A DNA stretch of 64,000 nt from Saprospiraceae bacterium (lineage in GTDB: Bacteria > Bacteroidota > Bacteroidia > Chitinophagales > Saprospiraceae). A model generated the notes under the pieces. It was not told the origin of the DNA, did not search any database, and saw only the letters and a program-made list of their open reading frames with translations. The stretch lies in assembly GCA_026982695.1 (NCBI GenBank), contig JALSGS010000052.1, positions 1 to 64,000 on the forward strand, read 5' to 3'. The position numbers and the translations under genes were made by a program. This document shows, piece after piece, positions 9,486-17,819 of the stretch (position 1 is its first letter; each line of letters opens with the position of its first letter).

Positions 9486-10361
9486 ATGCCAGATACGTAT
9501 TTTAATGAGGAGTGGCTGAAGTTGCGATGGGCTTTTGATCGGGCAGCTCGAAACGAGAATGTAGCTGTAGCAGCTTATGCAAACTGGCAGACAGCTTCCA
9601 GCAAGGTTATGGTCGATTTGGGTGCAGGTCTAGGGGCTAACTGTGCTTATTGGGCACCTCGTCTACAGGGCGTACAACACTGGTATTTGATTGAGCACGA
9701 TCAACGCCTTTTTGTGCCGGGGATTCAGTGGTTGGCTCGCTATTTTGCGCAAGCGCAATGGTCACATACCACGCAAGCAGGGGCTGAGTTGTTTGAGGGG
9801 CCAGATTGTCGTGTAGGCGTGCAATACATACAGGGCAATGCCGAACAAATGGCGCAATTGGTTGACCTGAAAGCAGTAAATGGCGTGATGGCCAATGCCT
9901 TGTTGGATTTGTTGCGATGGGATCAATGCCATGCCTTGGCCGGTATTTTGGCAGACTTTCGCTTGCCCTTGTTGGCAACAATCAATTATATGGGGATGGC
10001 CTTTGAGCCTGCAGATGCATGGGACTCATTGCTCATCGGCCTGTACGAGCAGCATATGACGAGGCCGCAATCTCAAGGGCCTCGCTTGGGCAAGCAGGCT
10101 GTGCTTGTACTTGCCGAAATGCTGGAAAAACGGGGGTATGTCACTGTACATGGGCCGGCCGACTGGGTGGTGCCTCCACGAGCATGTTCCATGCAGCGCG
10201 CATTATTGGATTTTATGGCAAGCGCTATAGCACAGCTCGACCTCCTACCTCACATGCGCCAGCAAGTGCAGGCTTGGTTTCAGTTGCGTGAGCAACACGT
10301 GCAGGCACAGTGTCTTACTATCCGCGTGAAGCATGTGGATCTATGGGCTACACCGAGATAG
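9486..10361 (+). CDS. Class I SAM-dependent methyltransferase
   Basis: A 291-residue protein with SAM-binding motif I (VMVDLGAGLGANCAYWA) followed by an acidic residue at the end of strand 2 (LIEHDQRL). The N-terminus (FNEEWLKLRWAFDRAARN) and motif region resemble methyltransferases that, as I recall, neighbour the same GT4 and PTPS-like families in other phyla. The substrate is unknown. The frame opens at a TTG at 9477, but the ATG at 9486 is preferred. The gap to the glycosyltransferase is 86 bp and contains a strong inverted repeat. The 3' end is 13 bp from the convergent prs gene. Confidence 0.8.
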   Translation: MPDTYFNEEWLKLRWAFDRAARNENVAVAAYANWQTASSKVMVDLGAGLGANCAYWAPRLQGVQHWYLIEHDQRLFVPGIQWLARYFAQAQWSHTTQAGAELFEGPDCRVGVQYIQGNAEQMAQLVDLKAVNGVMANALLDLLRWDQCHALAGILADFRLPLLATINYMGMAFEPADAWDSLLIGLYEQHMTRPQSQGPRLGKQAVLVLAEMLEKRGYVTVHGPADWVVPPRACSMQRALLDFMASAIAQLDLLPHMRQQVQAWFQLREQHVQAQCLTIRVKHVDLWATPR

Positions 10362-10374
10362 GTGGTGAGGAGCA

Positions 10375-11310
10375 CTATTCTCCTACAAATAGTGCCGAAA
10401 TGGATCGGTGCTCATGGGTGTTGCGGATGGCTCGAGCAAATAACTTGGCTGTAGAGAGCACTTTGATTTTATCCGATTCTCGGCGCAAGGGAATGGTATC
10501 GCAAACGACTAATTCCGTCAGGGGCGATTTTTCAATCAGCTCATAGGCATTGCCCGACAGCACGGGATGTGTACAGAGTGCGCGTACGCTGCGAGCTCCT
10601 TTTTCCATCAAGCTTTCAGCTGCTCGGCAAAGGGTACCAGCCGTATCGACAAGATCATCAACCAAGACGACGTCGGCACCTTCTACCTGACCAATGACTG
10701 TTATTTCTGCTACTTCATTGGCGCGCTTGCGGTATTTGTCACAAATGACTAAGTCGCGTTCGAAATATTTGGCATAGGTGCGTGCTCGCTTGACACTACC
10801 CATGTCGGGAGAAGCAAAGGTCACATTCGACAAGTCTTGCTGCTCCAGGTAGCTTATATAGATAGGCTCACTCTTGAGATGGTCTACAGGGATGTCAAAG
10901 AAGCCTTGAATCTGGTCGGCGTGTAAATCCATGGTCATGACGCGATTGGCACCTGCAGCCTGGAGCAATTCAGCAATGAGCTTAGCCGAGATAGGTACGC
11001 GTGGCTTGTCTTTGCGGTCTTGACGTGCATAGCCAAAATAGGGGATTACACAAGTGATGTAACCTGCCGAAGCGCGGCGAGCTGCATCGATCATGAGTAG
11101 CAGTTCCATCAAGTTTTCAGCAGGTGCAAAGGTCGATTGGATGAAAAACACATAGGCACCGCGTACCGATTCGTTGATAATGGGCTGCATTTCGCCATCG
11201 CTGAATCGCTTAAGTGAAATGTTACCCAAGGGTTGGCCGTAATAGTCTGCAATTTTCTCAGCTAAATACTTGGATTGCGTGCCACTGAAGAGCTTGACGT
11301 CAATGAGCAT
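10375..11310 (-). CDS. prs: Ribose-phosphate pyrophosphokinase (PRPP synthetase)
   Basis: A 311-residue enzyme making PRPP from ribose 5-phosphate and ATP for nucleotide, His and Trp synthesis. Visible hallmarks are KLFSGTQSKYLAEKIA, the flexible-loop/ATP region (GYARQDRKDKPRVPISAK), the signature around MDLHADQIQGFFDIPVDHL and the PRPP-binding loop VVLVDDLVDTAGTL. The frame extends to a GTG at 11337 (nine more residues). The ATG at 11310 gives the family-typical start, although the candidate promoter at 11357-11364 is compatible with either. Confidence 0.95.
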   Translation of the reverse strand: MLIDVKLFSGTQSKYLAEKIADYYGQPLGNISLKRFSDGEMQPIINESVRGAYVFFIQSTFAPAENLMELLLMIDAARRASAGYITCVIPYFGYARQDRKDKPRVPISAKLIAELLQAAGANRVMTMDLHADQIQGFFDIPVDHLKSEPIYISYLEQQDLSNVTFASPDMGSVKRARTYAKYFERDLVICDKYRKRANEVAEITVIGQVEGADVVLVDDLVDTAGTLCRAAESLMEKGARSVRALCTHPVLSGNAYELIEKSPLTELVVCDTIPLRRESDKIKVLSTAKLFARAIRNTHEHRSISALFVGE

Positions 11311-11674
11311 GGAAATGTCGGTTTGTACCAAAACCACGGATTTTTTGATTCTGGTGCAAAATTATGCCTATTCTTAGAGGGATTGAAAAAAAAGTGCTTC
11401 CAGTGGATGGAAATAGGTTTTTGTGTCTCACTATGAGCACTATGAGGTATGCAAGTCAGGTTAGGTACAGGAATGTGCGCTTGTCAATGGTGATAGGACG
11501 TTTGCGTTACCATATGGTGAGATAAGTTGTGCGATGGGTGAACAAAAAATGAGATGGGCTTTGTTTAGATGAGGTAGGCACATTTATAGGATTGGATATG
11601 TGATATGCACTATGTTCGGTTTTTGAGAAAGACGAATAGCCATTCCTCCTAAAACCAAATAATAGAGGTAGTTC
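11311..11674. promoter_or_regulatory. Divergent intergenic region of prs and a lipoprotein gene
   Basis: 364 bp without a supported gene. On the minus strand TAATTTTG (11364-11357) fits the Bacteroidota -7 consensus and would serve prs. No equally clear element for the plus-strand lipoprotein gene was found. Confidence 0.45.
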
Positions 11675-12616
11675 ATGAAAAGCTTATTTTCCCTATTGAT
11701 CGTATTCGTAGTTGGGTGGATGGGATGTCAGCAAAGTGATCCAAAAGCAGTACCTGTAGCACATTCAGATGTGGGGAGTACTACGACCACTCCAGCATCT
11801 CAGGTAGATCCACAGGTGTTTGCCCGCTATTGGTATTCTGGCCAAGGAGAAGTCAATAGCTATGAGCTCATTCAATGGCGTTATGATGAACCACGTATGG
11901 GGGAGGCCATCATGGTGTTTGTCACTGAGCCTTTTAGCGCTACGCGGCAGGTAAAGGTAGAGCATCCAGATGCAGTTGTTGAGGAGGTAGTCCCAGTACT
12001 CAAGCTCCACCAGATAAGGAAGTTTCCTACAGGGATGTATGATTATTCGATGACGAGCTCGGTGTTTATGCCTTTAGAAGCATCGCGCTATCCGCAGGTG
12101 TTCAAGCTGACATCCAGTGTGCAGGAGTGGTGTGGCCACACCTTTATGCAGTTCAATTGGAAGAAGTACCAACAATACCGCTTGCGCGCCTTTTCCTATT
12201 TTGAGTCGGAGGGTGATCGGGATAAAAGTGTTACAGCGCCTATGTTTGAAGACGAAATTTGGACGCGCTTGCGCGTGGATCCTGCCTTTTTTCAGGATGG
12301 CCAAATTATTGAACTGATTCCTGCAGCCCATTATTTGCGCTTGACACATCAGCCGATAGTTGCGCGTCAGGCACGCATTCGGCATCAGGACCAAGAAAGT
12401 GGTCGTTGGCTCATCGTAGAGTATTTGCATTTGCCACGCAGCTTGCGCATTCTTTATGAAGATCAGTTTCCTTGGCGCATCTTAGCCTGGGAAGAAGAGG
12501 ATGACGGCCGTGTGAGTAAGGCGCGCATGAAAAAGGCGATGCAGCTGCCCTATTGGGTGCACCACGACAACGATGACTTATCTCTTCGCGATAGCTTGGC
12601 ACTTGAGTGCTTTTGA
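11675..12616 (+). CDS. Conserved Bacteroidota lipoprotein, function unknown
   Basis: A 313-residue protein with a lipoprotein signal peptide (VGWMGCQQS, lipobox Cys at residue 18). The mature part begins with a Thr/Ser-rich stretch and then a conserved domain containing YWYSGQGEVNSYELIQWRY, MVFVTEPF, SSVQEWCGHTFMQFN and YFESEGDRD. I recognise this family in Flavobacteria and relatives, where some records are labelled septum formation inhibitor Maf. The sequence has no resemblance to the Maf nucleotide pyrophosphatase, so that label appears wrong. It is predicted to sit on the periplasmic face of a membrane. It stands alone, facing the ROK kinase gene. Confidence 0.75.
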   Translation: MKSLFSLLIVFVVGWMGCQQSDPKAVPVAHSDVGSTTTTPASQVDPQVFARYWYSGQGEVNSYELIQWRYDEPRMGEAIMVFVTEPFSATRQVKVEHPDAVVEEVVPVLKLHQIRKFPTGMYDYSMTSSVFMPLEASRYPQVFKLTSSVQEWCGHTFMQFNWKKYQQYRLRAFSYFESEGDRDKSVTAPMFEDEIWTRLRVDPAFFQDGQIIELIPAAHYLRLTHQPIVARQARIRHQDQESGRWLIVEYLHLPRSLRILYEDQFPWRILAWEEEDDGRVSKARMKKAMQLPYWVHHDNDDLSLRDSLALECF

Positions 12617-12668
12617 CTTCGAGTGCTTTTTGCCAAAGGCACGAGCAGAGTGCACAGCGCAGCACTTA

Positions 12669-13571
12669 TTACAGCAGCGCAGCGCCGAAAACTCCTGCGC
12701 TGTCGCCCAGCGCAGGCCGTAAAAAGGCTGTGTTCATATGCGTGTTGAATACGTATAGGGCAGCTTCTTCGGCGCCGCGTTCGTACAAAATATCGATCTG
12801 GCTGAGCCCACCACCAAGTACGATGGCGTCGGGATCCAAGATATTAATCACATAGGCGATGGCCTTACCAAAAAAATGAACTAAGCGGTCTATGGTAGCA
12901 TCTGCAGTGGGATCTGTGCCCTTGTAGGCGCGTGCGACAATGTCTTTCAATGATCTTTGTACGCTACACTGTTGGGCGTAGAACTTTTCTAAAGCAGGAC
13001 CGCTCAAAATGGTCTCTACGCAGCCACTGCGACCACAGTAGCAAGGGCCGCCGCTGGCATCGAGGAAATTATGCCCCCATTCACCTGCAATGCCTTGGTG
13101 GCCGTGCAGTACTTTCCCATCTACCACAATGCCACCCCCTACACCTGTGCCCATAATGACGCCGAACACCACACGGGCATCGGGCATATGGGTGCGCACA
13201 GCGCCCCAACGCGTTTCGGCCAGGGCGAAGCAGTTAGCATCATTGGCGATGCGCACTGGCGTTTTGAGTACGGCCTCGATGTCGCGCAGAAAGGGTTGCC
13301 CATTGAGGCATATGGTATTTGAGTTTTTCAGTGTTTGTGTCTGAGGGTCGAGCGATCCAGGCGTGCCTATGCCGATGTGTGATGGGCGCATACCCACTTC
13401 TGACATCATGGTCTCTACAAGCTTCTGAATTTGCCGCAAAATGTGTGGATATCCCTTATTTGCTTCAGTGGGTACGCGCATACGGCATAGCACGTTCATC
13501 GTATCGGGGCTGTCTAACACAATGCCTTCAATCTTGGTGCCGCCCAAGTCAATGCCCCACAGTGGTCCCAT
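12669..13571 (-). CDS. ROK-family sugar kinase (glucokinase-like)
   Basis: A 300-residue ROK protein. The phosphate-1 motif of the ATPase fold is at the N-terminus (WGIDLGGTKIEG), the sugar-binding region includes NDANCFALAE and HQGIAGEWGHNF, and the ROK zinc motif CxCGxxGCxE is present as CYCGRSGCVET. It probably phosphorylates glucose or an N-acetyl-hexosamine in the cytoplasm. It has no DNA-binding domain, so it is a kinase and not a NagC-type repressor. The frame runs 36 codons further upstream, but the ATG at 13571 starts at the conserved first strand. Confidence 0.9.
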   Translation of the reverse strand: MGPLWGIDLGGTKIEGIVLDSPDTMNVLCRMRVPTEANKGYPHILRQIQKLVETMMSEVGMRPSHIGIGTPGSLDPQTQTLKNSNTICLNGQPFLRDIEAVLKTPVRIANDANCFALAETRWGAVRTHMPDARVVFGVIMGTGVGGGIVVDGKVLHGHQGIAGEWGHNFLDASGGPCYCGRSGCVETILSGPALEKFYAQQCSVQRSLKDIVARAYKGTDPTADATIDRLVHFFGKAIAYVINILDPDAIVLGGGLSQIDILYERGAEEAALYVFNTHMNTAFLRPALGDSAGVFGAALL

Positions 13572-13747
13572 ACCTCTACTTTTTGTAGCGTTTTGAAAAT
13601 GACTGTTTGTACCGCAATGGCGTAAAGCTAATAGGTGTGAGTGGAAAATGTGCTGTGGATATTTAGTTAAAATGACCAAATAAGACTACTGGATGTGAAT
13701 GGCATTGTTTGTAAAATGCTCATTTTGGCAGCCTAAATGAGATCGCG

Positions 13748-14266
13748 ATGCCTATCAATGTAGAGATCAAGGCGCGCTGCCACGATCCGGCATACGTACG
13801 CCAAGTGTTGCACGAGGCGGGAGCAGATTTCCGCGGCCGTGACCATCAGATCGATACGTATTTTTTGGTGCCAGAAGGGCGGCTCAAATTGCGCGAGGGG
13901 CAAATTGAGCGCAACCTCATTTTTTATCGACGTGTTGATGTGCCTGGCCCTCGCCGGTCAGAAGTTTATCTCTATCAGCCGGTGCAAAGTGCGGCTTTAC
14001 ATGCCTTGTTACGCGCGGCTTTAGGGGTACGGGTGGTAGTGGACAAGCTCCGTGAAATCTATTTTGTGGATAATGTCAAGTTTCACATCGACGAGGTGAA
14101 GGACTTGGGCAGCTTTGTAGAGATTGAAGCCATCGATTGGGATGGTACCATAGGGGAGGTGCGCTTACAGGTGCAATGTCGCCATTGGATGGCGCAGCTG
14201 GGCGTTCAGGAGGAAGACTTGATTGAACAGTCGTACAGCGAATTGCTGTTGGCGCGTGGCGCGTAG
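13748..14266 (+). CDS. CYTH-domain protein (class IV adenylate cyclase/triphosphatase-like)
   Basis: A 172-residue CYTH domain. The signature ExExK is represented by VEIKAR near the N-terminus, followed by alternating charged strands (HQIDTYFLVPEGRLKLREG, RRVDVPGPRRSEVYLY, FHIDEVKDLGSFVEIEA) that form the triphosphate tunnel. Members hydrolyse triphosphates or make cAMP from ATP; which applies here cannot be told from sequence. The next gene starts 22 bases downstream on the same strand, so the two are probably cotranscribed. Confidence 0.8.
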   Translation: MPINVEIKARCHDPAYVRQVLHEAGADFRGRDHQIDTYFLVPEGRLKLREGQIERNLIFYRRVDVPGPRRSEVYLYQPVQSAALHALLRAALGVRVVVDKLREIYFVDNVKFHIDEVKDLGSFVEIEAIDWDGTIGEVRLQVQCRHWMAQLGVQEEDLIEQSYSELLLARGA

Positions 14267-14288
14267 TGTGCCAGTAAAAATTATCGAT

Positions 14289-14921
14289 ATGGCTTCCTTT
14301 CGGCAAATAGATATCGAGCGGTGGCCTCGACGTCACCTCTTCGAGTTTTTTCGAGCTTATGATTTGCCTTTTTGGCAGGTAACCGTGCCAGTCGATGTGA
14401 CGCGATTGCGCCAATGGTCTCAGAGCCAGGGGCATTCGTTTTTTCTGGCTTGTCTGTGGCTTTGGGCGCGTGCTGCCAATGCAGTGCCCGAGTTGAGACA
14501 ACGCCTACGACCTGAAGGCGTTATCGAATGGGACGTCGTGCATCCTGGTGCTACGTTGATGCACGACGATCGCAGCTTTACCTTTTGCTATTTCGACTAT
14601 GAGCCCGATCTGGATCACTTTTGCCGAAAGGCAAAGGCCCACATGGAGGCGCATCTGAAGCAAAAGGCATTTGCGCCTCGTACTGCTCCCGACGACGTGC
14701 TGCACTGTTCGGTGCTTCCGTGGCTGCCTTTTACCGGTTTTCAAAATGCACGGCGACTGAATTCACGCGATGCTGTACCTAAGATTGTATGGGGTAAGGC
14801 AGAAGTACGTGCTACAGGTTGGCAGGTGCCCCTGTCGATTGAGGTGCACCATGCACTGGTAGATGGCTATCACGTGGGGTTGTTTTTTCAACAAATTGAG
14901 ATGCTGCAAGCCCAGCTTTGA
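14289..14921 (+). CDS. Type A chloramphenicol-acetyltransferase-like acyltransferase
   Basis: A 210-residue protein of the CAT fold. The catalytic motif HHxxxDGxH is intact (HHALVDGYH, with His188 and Asp192 the equivalents of CAT His195 and Asp199). SFTFCYFDY and LPWLPFTGFQNA match the CAT substrate and CoA regions. CAT-like proteins in chromosomal contexts often acetylate substrates other than chloramphenicol, so resistance cannot be assumed. The start at 14289 (MASFRQIDIERWPRR) corresponds to the family N-terminus. It follows the CYTH gene and converges with the formate dehydrogenase operon. Confidence 0.8.
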   Translation: MASFRQIDIERWPRRHLFEFFRAYDLPFWQVTVPVDVTRLRQWSQSQGHSFFLACLWLWARAANAVPELRQRLRPEGVIEWDVVHPGATLMHDDRSFTFCYFDYEPDLDHFCRKAKAHMEAHLKQKAFAPRTAPDDVLHCSVLPWLPFTGFQNARRLNSRDAVPKIVWGKAEVRATGWQVPLSIEVHHALVDGYHVGLFFQQIEMLQAQL

Positions 14922-14968
14922 GCAAAAAATGACCCCTGCACGTAGTTGGTATAGCTTAGGTGCAGGGG
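14922..14968 (-). terminator. Terminator of the formate dehydrogenase operon
   Basis: A 9-bp perfect stem CCCCTGCAC/GTGCAGGGG with an 18-base loop (14933-14968). On the minus strand it is followed by a T-rich run (TCATTTTTTGC). It lies just downstream of the alpha-subunit gene and may also serve the convergent CAT-like gene. Confidence 0.65.
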
Positions 14969-14995
14969 GGTGGGCACCATATGCTGTGCGCGCCT

Positions 14996-17764
14996 TTATG
15001 CTTGGGCTACTTCAGTAGTAGCTATTTTGCGTATGCGTACTGCCACCACTTTGTATTCGGGGCAATCGGCTATTTCGTCGTGCACGTCGCTGGTAATGCG
15101 GTTGAGCAAGATCTCGGGAAAGTGGAAGGTGGTGCTCAATATGCCGGGTTGCACTTCGTCGCTCAGACGCGCATGTATGTATACCTTACCGCGTGGCGAC
15201 TCCAGCTCTACCAGATCGCCTGTACGAATGCCATGCGTAGCTGCATCGACTGGATTGATCAGCAGTACGTCTTCGCGTGCTAGTTCGCGGTTGGGTGTGC
15301 GGCGCGTCATGGTGCCGGCGTTGTAGTGTTCCAGGTTTCTGTTGGTGGTTAGGATGAAGGGGTAGTCGTGGTGGTGCACTGCGATTTCCTTAGTTTCGAT
15401 GAAATTGGTGAACACCAGCTGACCTTTGCCGCGCTTGAACGATTCTTGGTGGAGTACCTTGGTATCGGTACCGTCGGGTTTGACGGGCCACTGTTTGCCG
15501 TTGGGGCCGAGTTCATCCCATTTCACGCCGGCGAAGAAAGGCACGATTTGGCTGATCTCTTCTAGCACACCTTTGGCCGAATAGGAGGGCTGCGGATAGC
15601 CCAGCCGGTTCATCATCTCGACGTAGATTTGACCATCGGGTTTAGCTTCGCCTGGTGGGTCTACCACTTTTTGTACGCGCTGGATGCGACGTTCACCATT
15701 GGTGAAAGTGCCTTCTTTTTCGAGAAAAGCTGCTGCGGGTAGTATCACATGAGCTAACTTCGATGTCTCGGTAGGGAAAATTTCTTGCACCACGAGTAGG
15801 TCTAGTTTTTTGAGGGCGGCGATGACACGCTCGCTGTTGGGATCGCTTTGTACCACGTCTTCGCCCGTGATCCACATGGCTTTCAGTTTGCCGGCCAAAG
15901 CGGCATCGTACATCTTGGGGATGGTATAGCCCGACTTCTTGGGCATGGGTCGTCCATAGAAACGCTCGAATTGGTGAATGACTTCGGGCACTTCGACAGG
16001 TAGGTATCCGGCCCCTTGGTAGGGTTGTACGCCCATATCGGCCATGCCTTGTACGTTGTTTTGCCCGCGTAGTGGGTTAACACCAGTACCTCGACGCCCC
16101 ACATTGCCAGTGATCATGGCCAAGTCGGCAATTTGCATTACAGCATAGGTGCCCTGATAGTGCTCGGTGACGCCTAGTCCGTGGAACGACATAGCTGCCC
16201 GGGCCGAGCCATAGGTACGTGCAGCTACACGCACTTCCTCTCGGGATACGCCCGTGACGCGTTCCAGTGCTTCGATGTCGAGACTGAGGATGCCGTCGCG
16301 GAAGGCTTCCCAGCCTTCGGTGCGGCTACGGACAAAATCTTCATCGACTAAGCCTTCACTAATAATGTAGTACAGCATCATGTCGAGCAGGGCTACATTG
16401 GTACCTGGCCGCAGCTGTAGGTGGTGTGTGGCGTACTTGGCCAGCTCGGTGCGGCGTGGATCCACTACGATAAGTGGGGTGCCTTTCATGGCCTTTTGCT
16501 TGATCTTAGCACCCGTGACGGGATGTGCTGCTGTGGGATTGGCCCCAATGACCAGGATACATTCGGTATAGTTGAGGTCGTCGATGGAATTGGTGGCAGC
16601 GCCAGTGCCAAAGGTGCGCTGCATGCCGATGGCGGTGGGGGAGTGGCACACGCGCGCACAGCCGTCGATATTGTTGGTACCTATGACAGCACGAATCATT
16701 TTTTGCATGAGGTAGTTCTCTTCGTTGGTGGTACGCGCCGAAGAGATGCCGGCGATGGCGTCGGGTCCGTATTGCTCGCGTATGCTCAGGAGTTTATCGG
16801 CGATGTAGTCGTAAGCTTCTTCCCAACTGACGCGTTCGAAGGTGTCGCCTCGCCGAATCAGGGGGTATTTGAGGCGGTCGGGATGTTTGTAGAAGGTGAA
16901 GGCGTAGCGCCCTTTCAGGCAGGTATGCCCTTGATTGACTTCGGCGTCGTAAGGTGCCGTAATGCTCAGTATCTCGTTTTCCTTGACTTGGACTTCGAGC
17001 TGGCAGCCCACGCCGCAGTAGGTACAAGTAGTGCGCACTTTGTCTTGGCCTAGCCATGCCTTGCTTTGGTACACGTCATGGATGGCACTGGTGGGGCAAG
17101 CTTGCACGCACGCACCACACGAGACACAGTCGGACTCGAGGAAGTTGCTATCGAGCCCCATGATGATGGTGCTGTCAAATCCGCGCCCTTTTACACCCAG
17201 CACGAACTGTCCTTGCACTTCGTCGCAGGCGCGTACGCAGCGGTAGCACATGATGCATTTCGACAGGTCGGCGCGCATGTAGGGGTGGCTGGTGTCTTTT
17301 TCGCACTGACTATGCGTTTGCCCTTGAGGGTAGCGCACGCTTCGGATGCCCACGCGAGCGGCTACGTCTTGCAGCTCGCAATTGCCATTTACTTCACAGG
17401 TGAGGCAGTCGAGCGGATGGTCGGTGAGTATCAATTCGACGATGTTGCGGCGCAGCTTTTGTACTTTTTCGCTTTCTGTAAAAATGGTCATGCCAGCTTC
17501 TACAGGTGTGTGGCAAGAAGCTACCGTCTTGAGCTGCATGCCATTGCCGCTCTTGCCCACTTCTACACTGCACACGCGGCACGAGCCGAAGGGCTCGAGG
17601 TTGGGCGCGTCGCACAAGGTGGGTATGAGTTGTGCGCCTTTGTGTCGGCGCACAAAATCCAAGATGGTTTCTCCTGGTTGGATCTCAAAAGGCTGGCCAT
17701 TGATCCAGGCTGTATGGGTAGCAGCAGTTTGCTGGGGGCTATGAGTGGTTGTTGTGGTTTTCAT
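14996..17764 (-). CDS. NAD-dependent formate dehydrogenase, alpha (molybdopterin) subunit
   Basis: A 922-residue FdsA/FdhA-type subunit oxidising formate to CO2 at a bis-MGD Mo or W centre. In order: a [2Fe-2S] domain (Cys51, 62, 65, 84), a His-Cys3 [4Fe-4S] site (His116, Cys120, 123, 129), two bacterial ferredoxin clusters (CIMCYRCVRAC, CVSCGACVQACP), the MopB [4Fe-4S] site (CTYCGVGC...CLKGRYAF), the catalytic domain and the MGD-binding C-terminal domain. The metal ligand is Cys373 (CARVCHSPT), so this is a Cys, not selenocysteine, enzyme. It lies 55 bp downstream of the diaphorase subunit gene. No fdhD chaperone or cofactor gene is in the window. Confidence 0.92.
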   Translation of the reverse strand: MKTTTTTHSPQQTAATHTAWINGQPFEIQPGETILDFVRRHKGAQLIPTLCDAPNLEPFGSCRVCSVEVGKSGNGMQLKTVASCHTPVEAGMTIFTESEKVQKLRRNIVELILTDHPLDCLTCEVNGNCELQDVAARVGIRSVRYPQGQTHSQCEKDTSHPYMRADLSKCIMCYRCVRACDEVQGQFVLGVKGRGFDSTIIMGLDSNFLESDCVSCGACVQACPTSAIHDVYQSKAWLGQDKVRTTCTYCGVGCQLEVQVKENEILSITAPYDAEVNQGHTCLKGRYAFTFYKHPDRLKYPLIRRGDTFERVSWEEAYDYIADKLLSIREQYGPDAIAGISSARTTNEENYLMQKMIRAVIGTNNIDGCARVCHSPTAIGMQRTFGTGAATNSIDDLNYTECILVIGANPTAAHPVTGAKIKQKAMKGTPLIVVDPRRTELAKYATHHLQLRPGTNVALLDMMLYYIISEGLVDEDFVRSRTEGWEAFRDGILSLDIEALERVTGVSREEVRVAARTYGSARAAMSFHGLGVTEHYQGTYAVMQIADLAMITGNVGRRGTGVNPLRGQNNVQGMADMGVQPYQGAGYLPVEVPEVIHQFERFYGRPMPKKSGYTIPKMYDAALAGKLKAMWITGEDVVQSDPNSERVIAALKKLDLLVVQEIFPTETSKLAHVILPAAAFLEKEGTFTNGERRIQRVQKVVDPPGEAKPDGQIYVEMMNRLGYPQPSYSAKGVLEEISQIVPFFAGVKWDELGPNGKQWPVKPDGTDTKVLHQESFKRGKGQLVFTNFIETKEIAVHHHDYPFILTTNRNLEHYNAGTMTRRTPNRELAREDVLLINPVDAATHGIRTGDLVELESPRGKVYIHARLSDEVQPGILSTTFHFPEILLNRITSDVHDEIADCPEYKVVAVRIRKIATTEVAQA

Positions 17765-17819
17765 GGTCGGATGGTTTTTGCGAAAGCAAAGTGGTGAAAG
17801 ACCTCATAGTAATGTGGGG

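Noticed and set aside
14289-14921. Acquired chloramphenicol resistance gene
   Set aside because: No mobile element or other resistance gene is near, base composition matches the surroundings, and chromosomal CAT-like acyltransferases commonly have other substrates.
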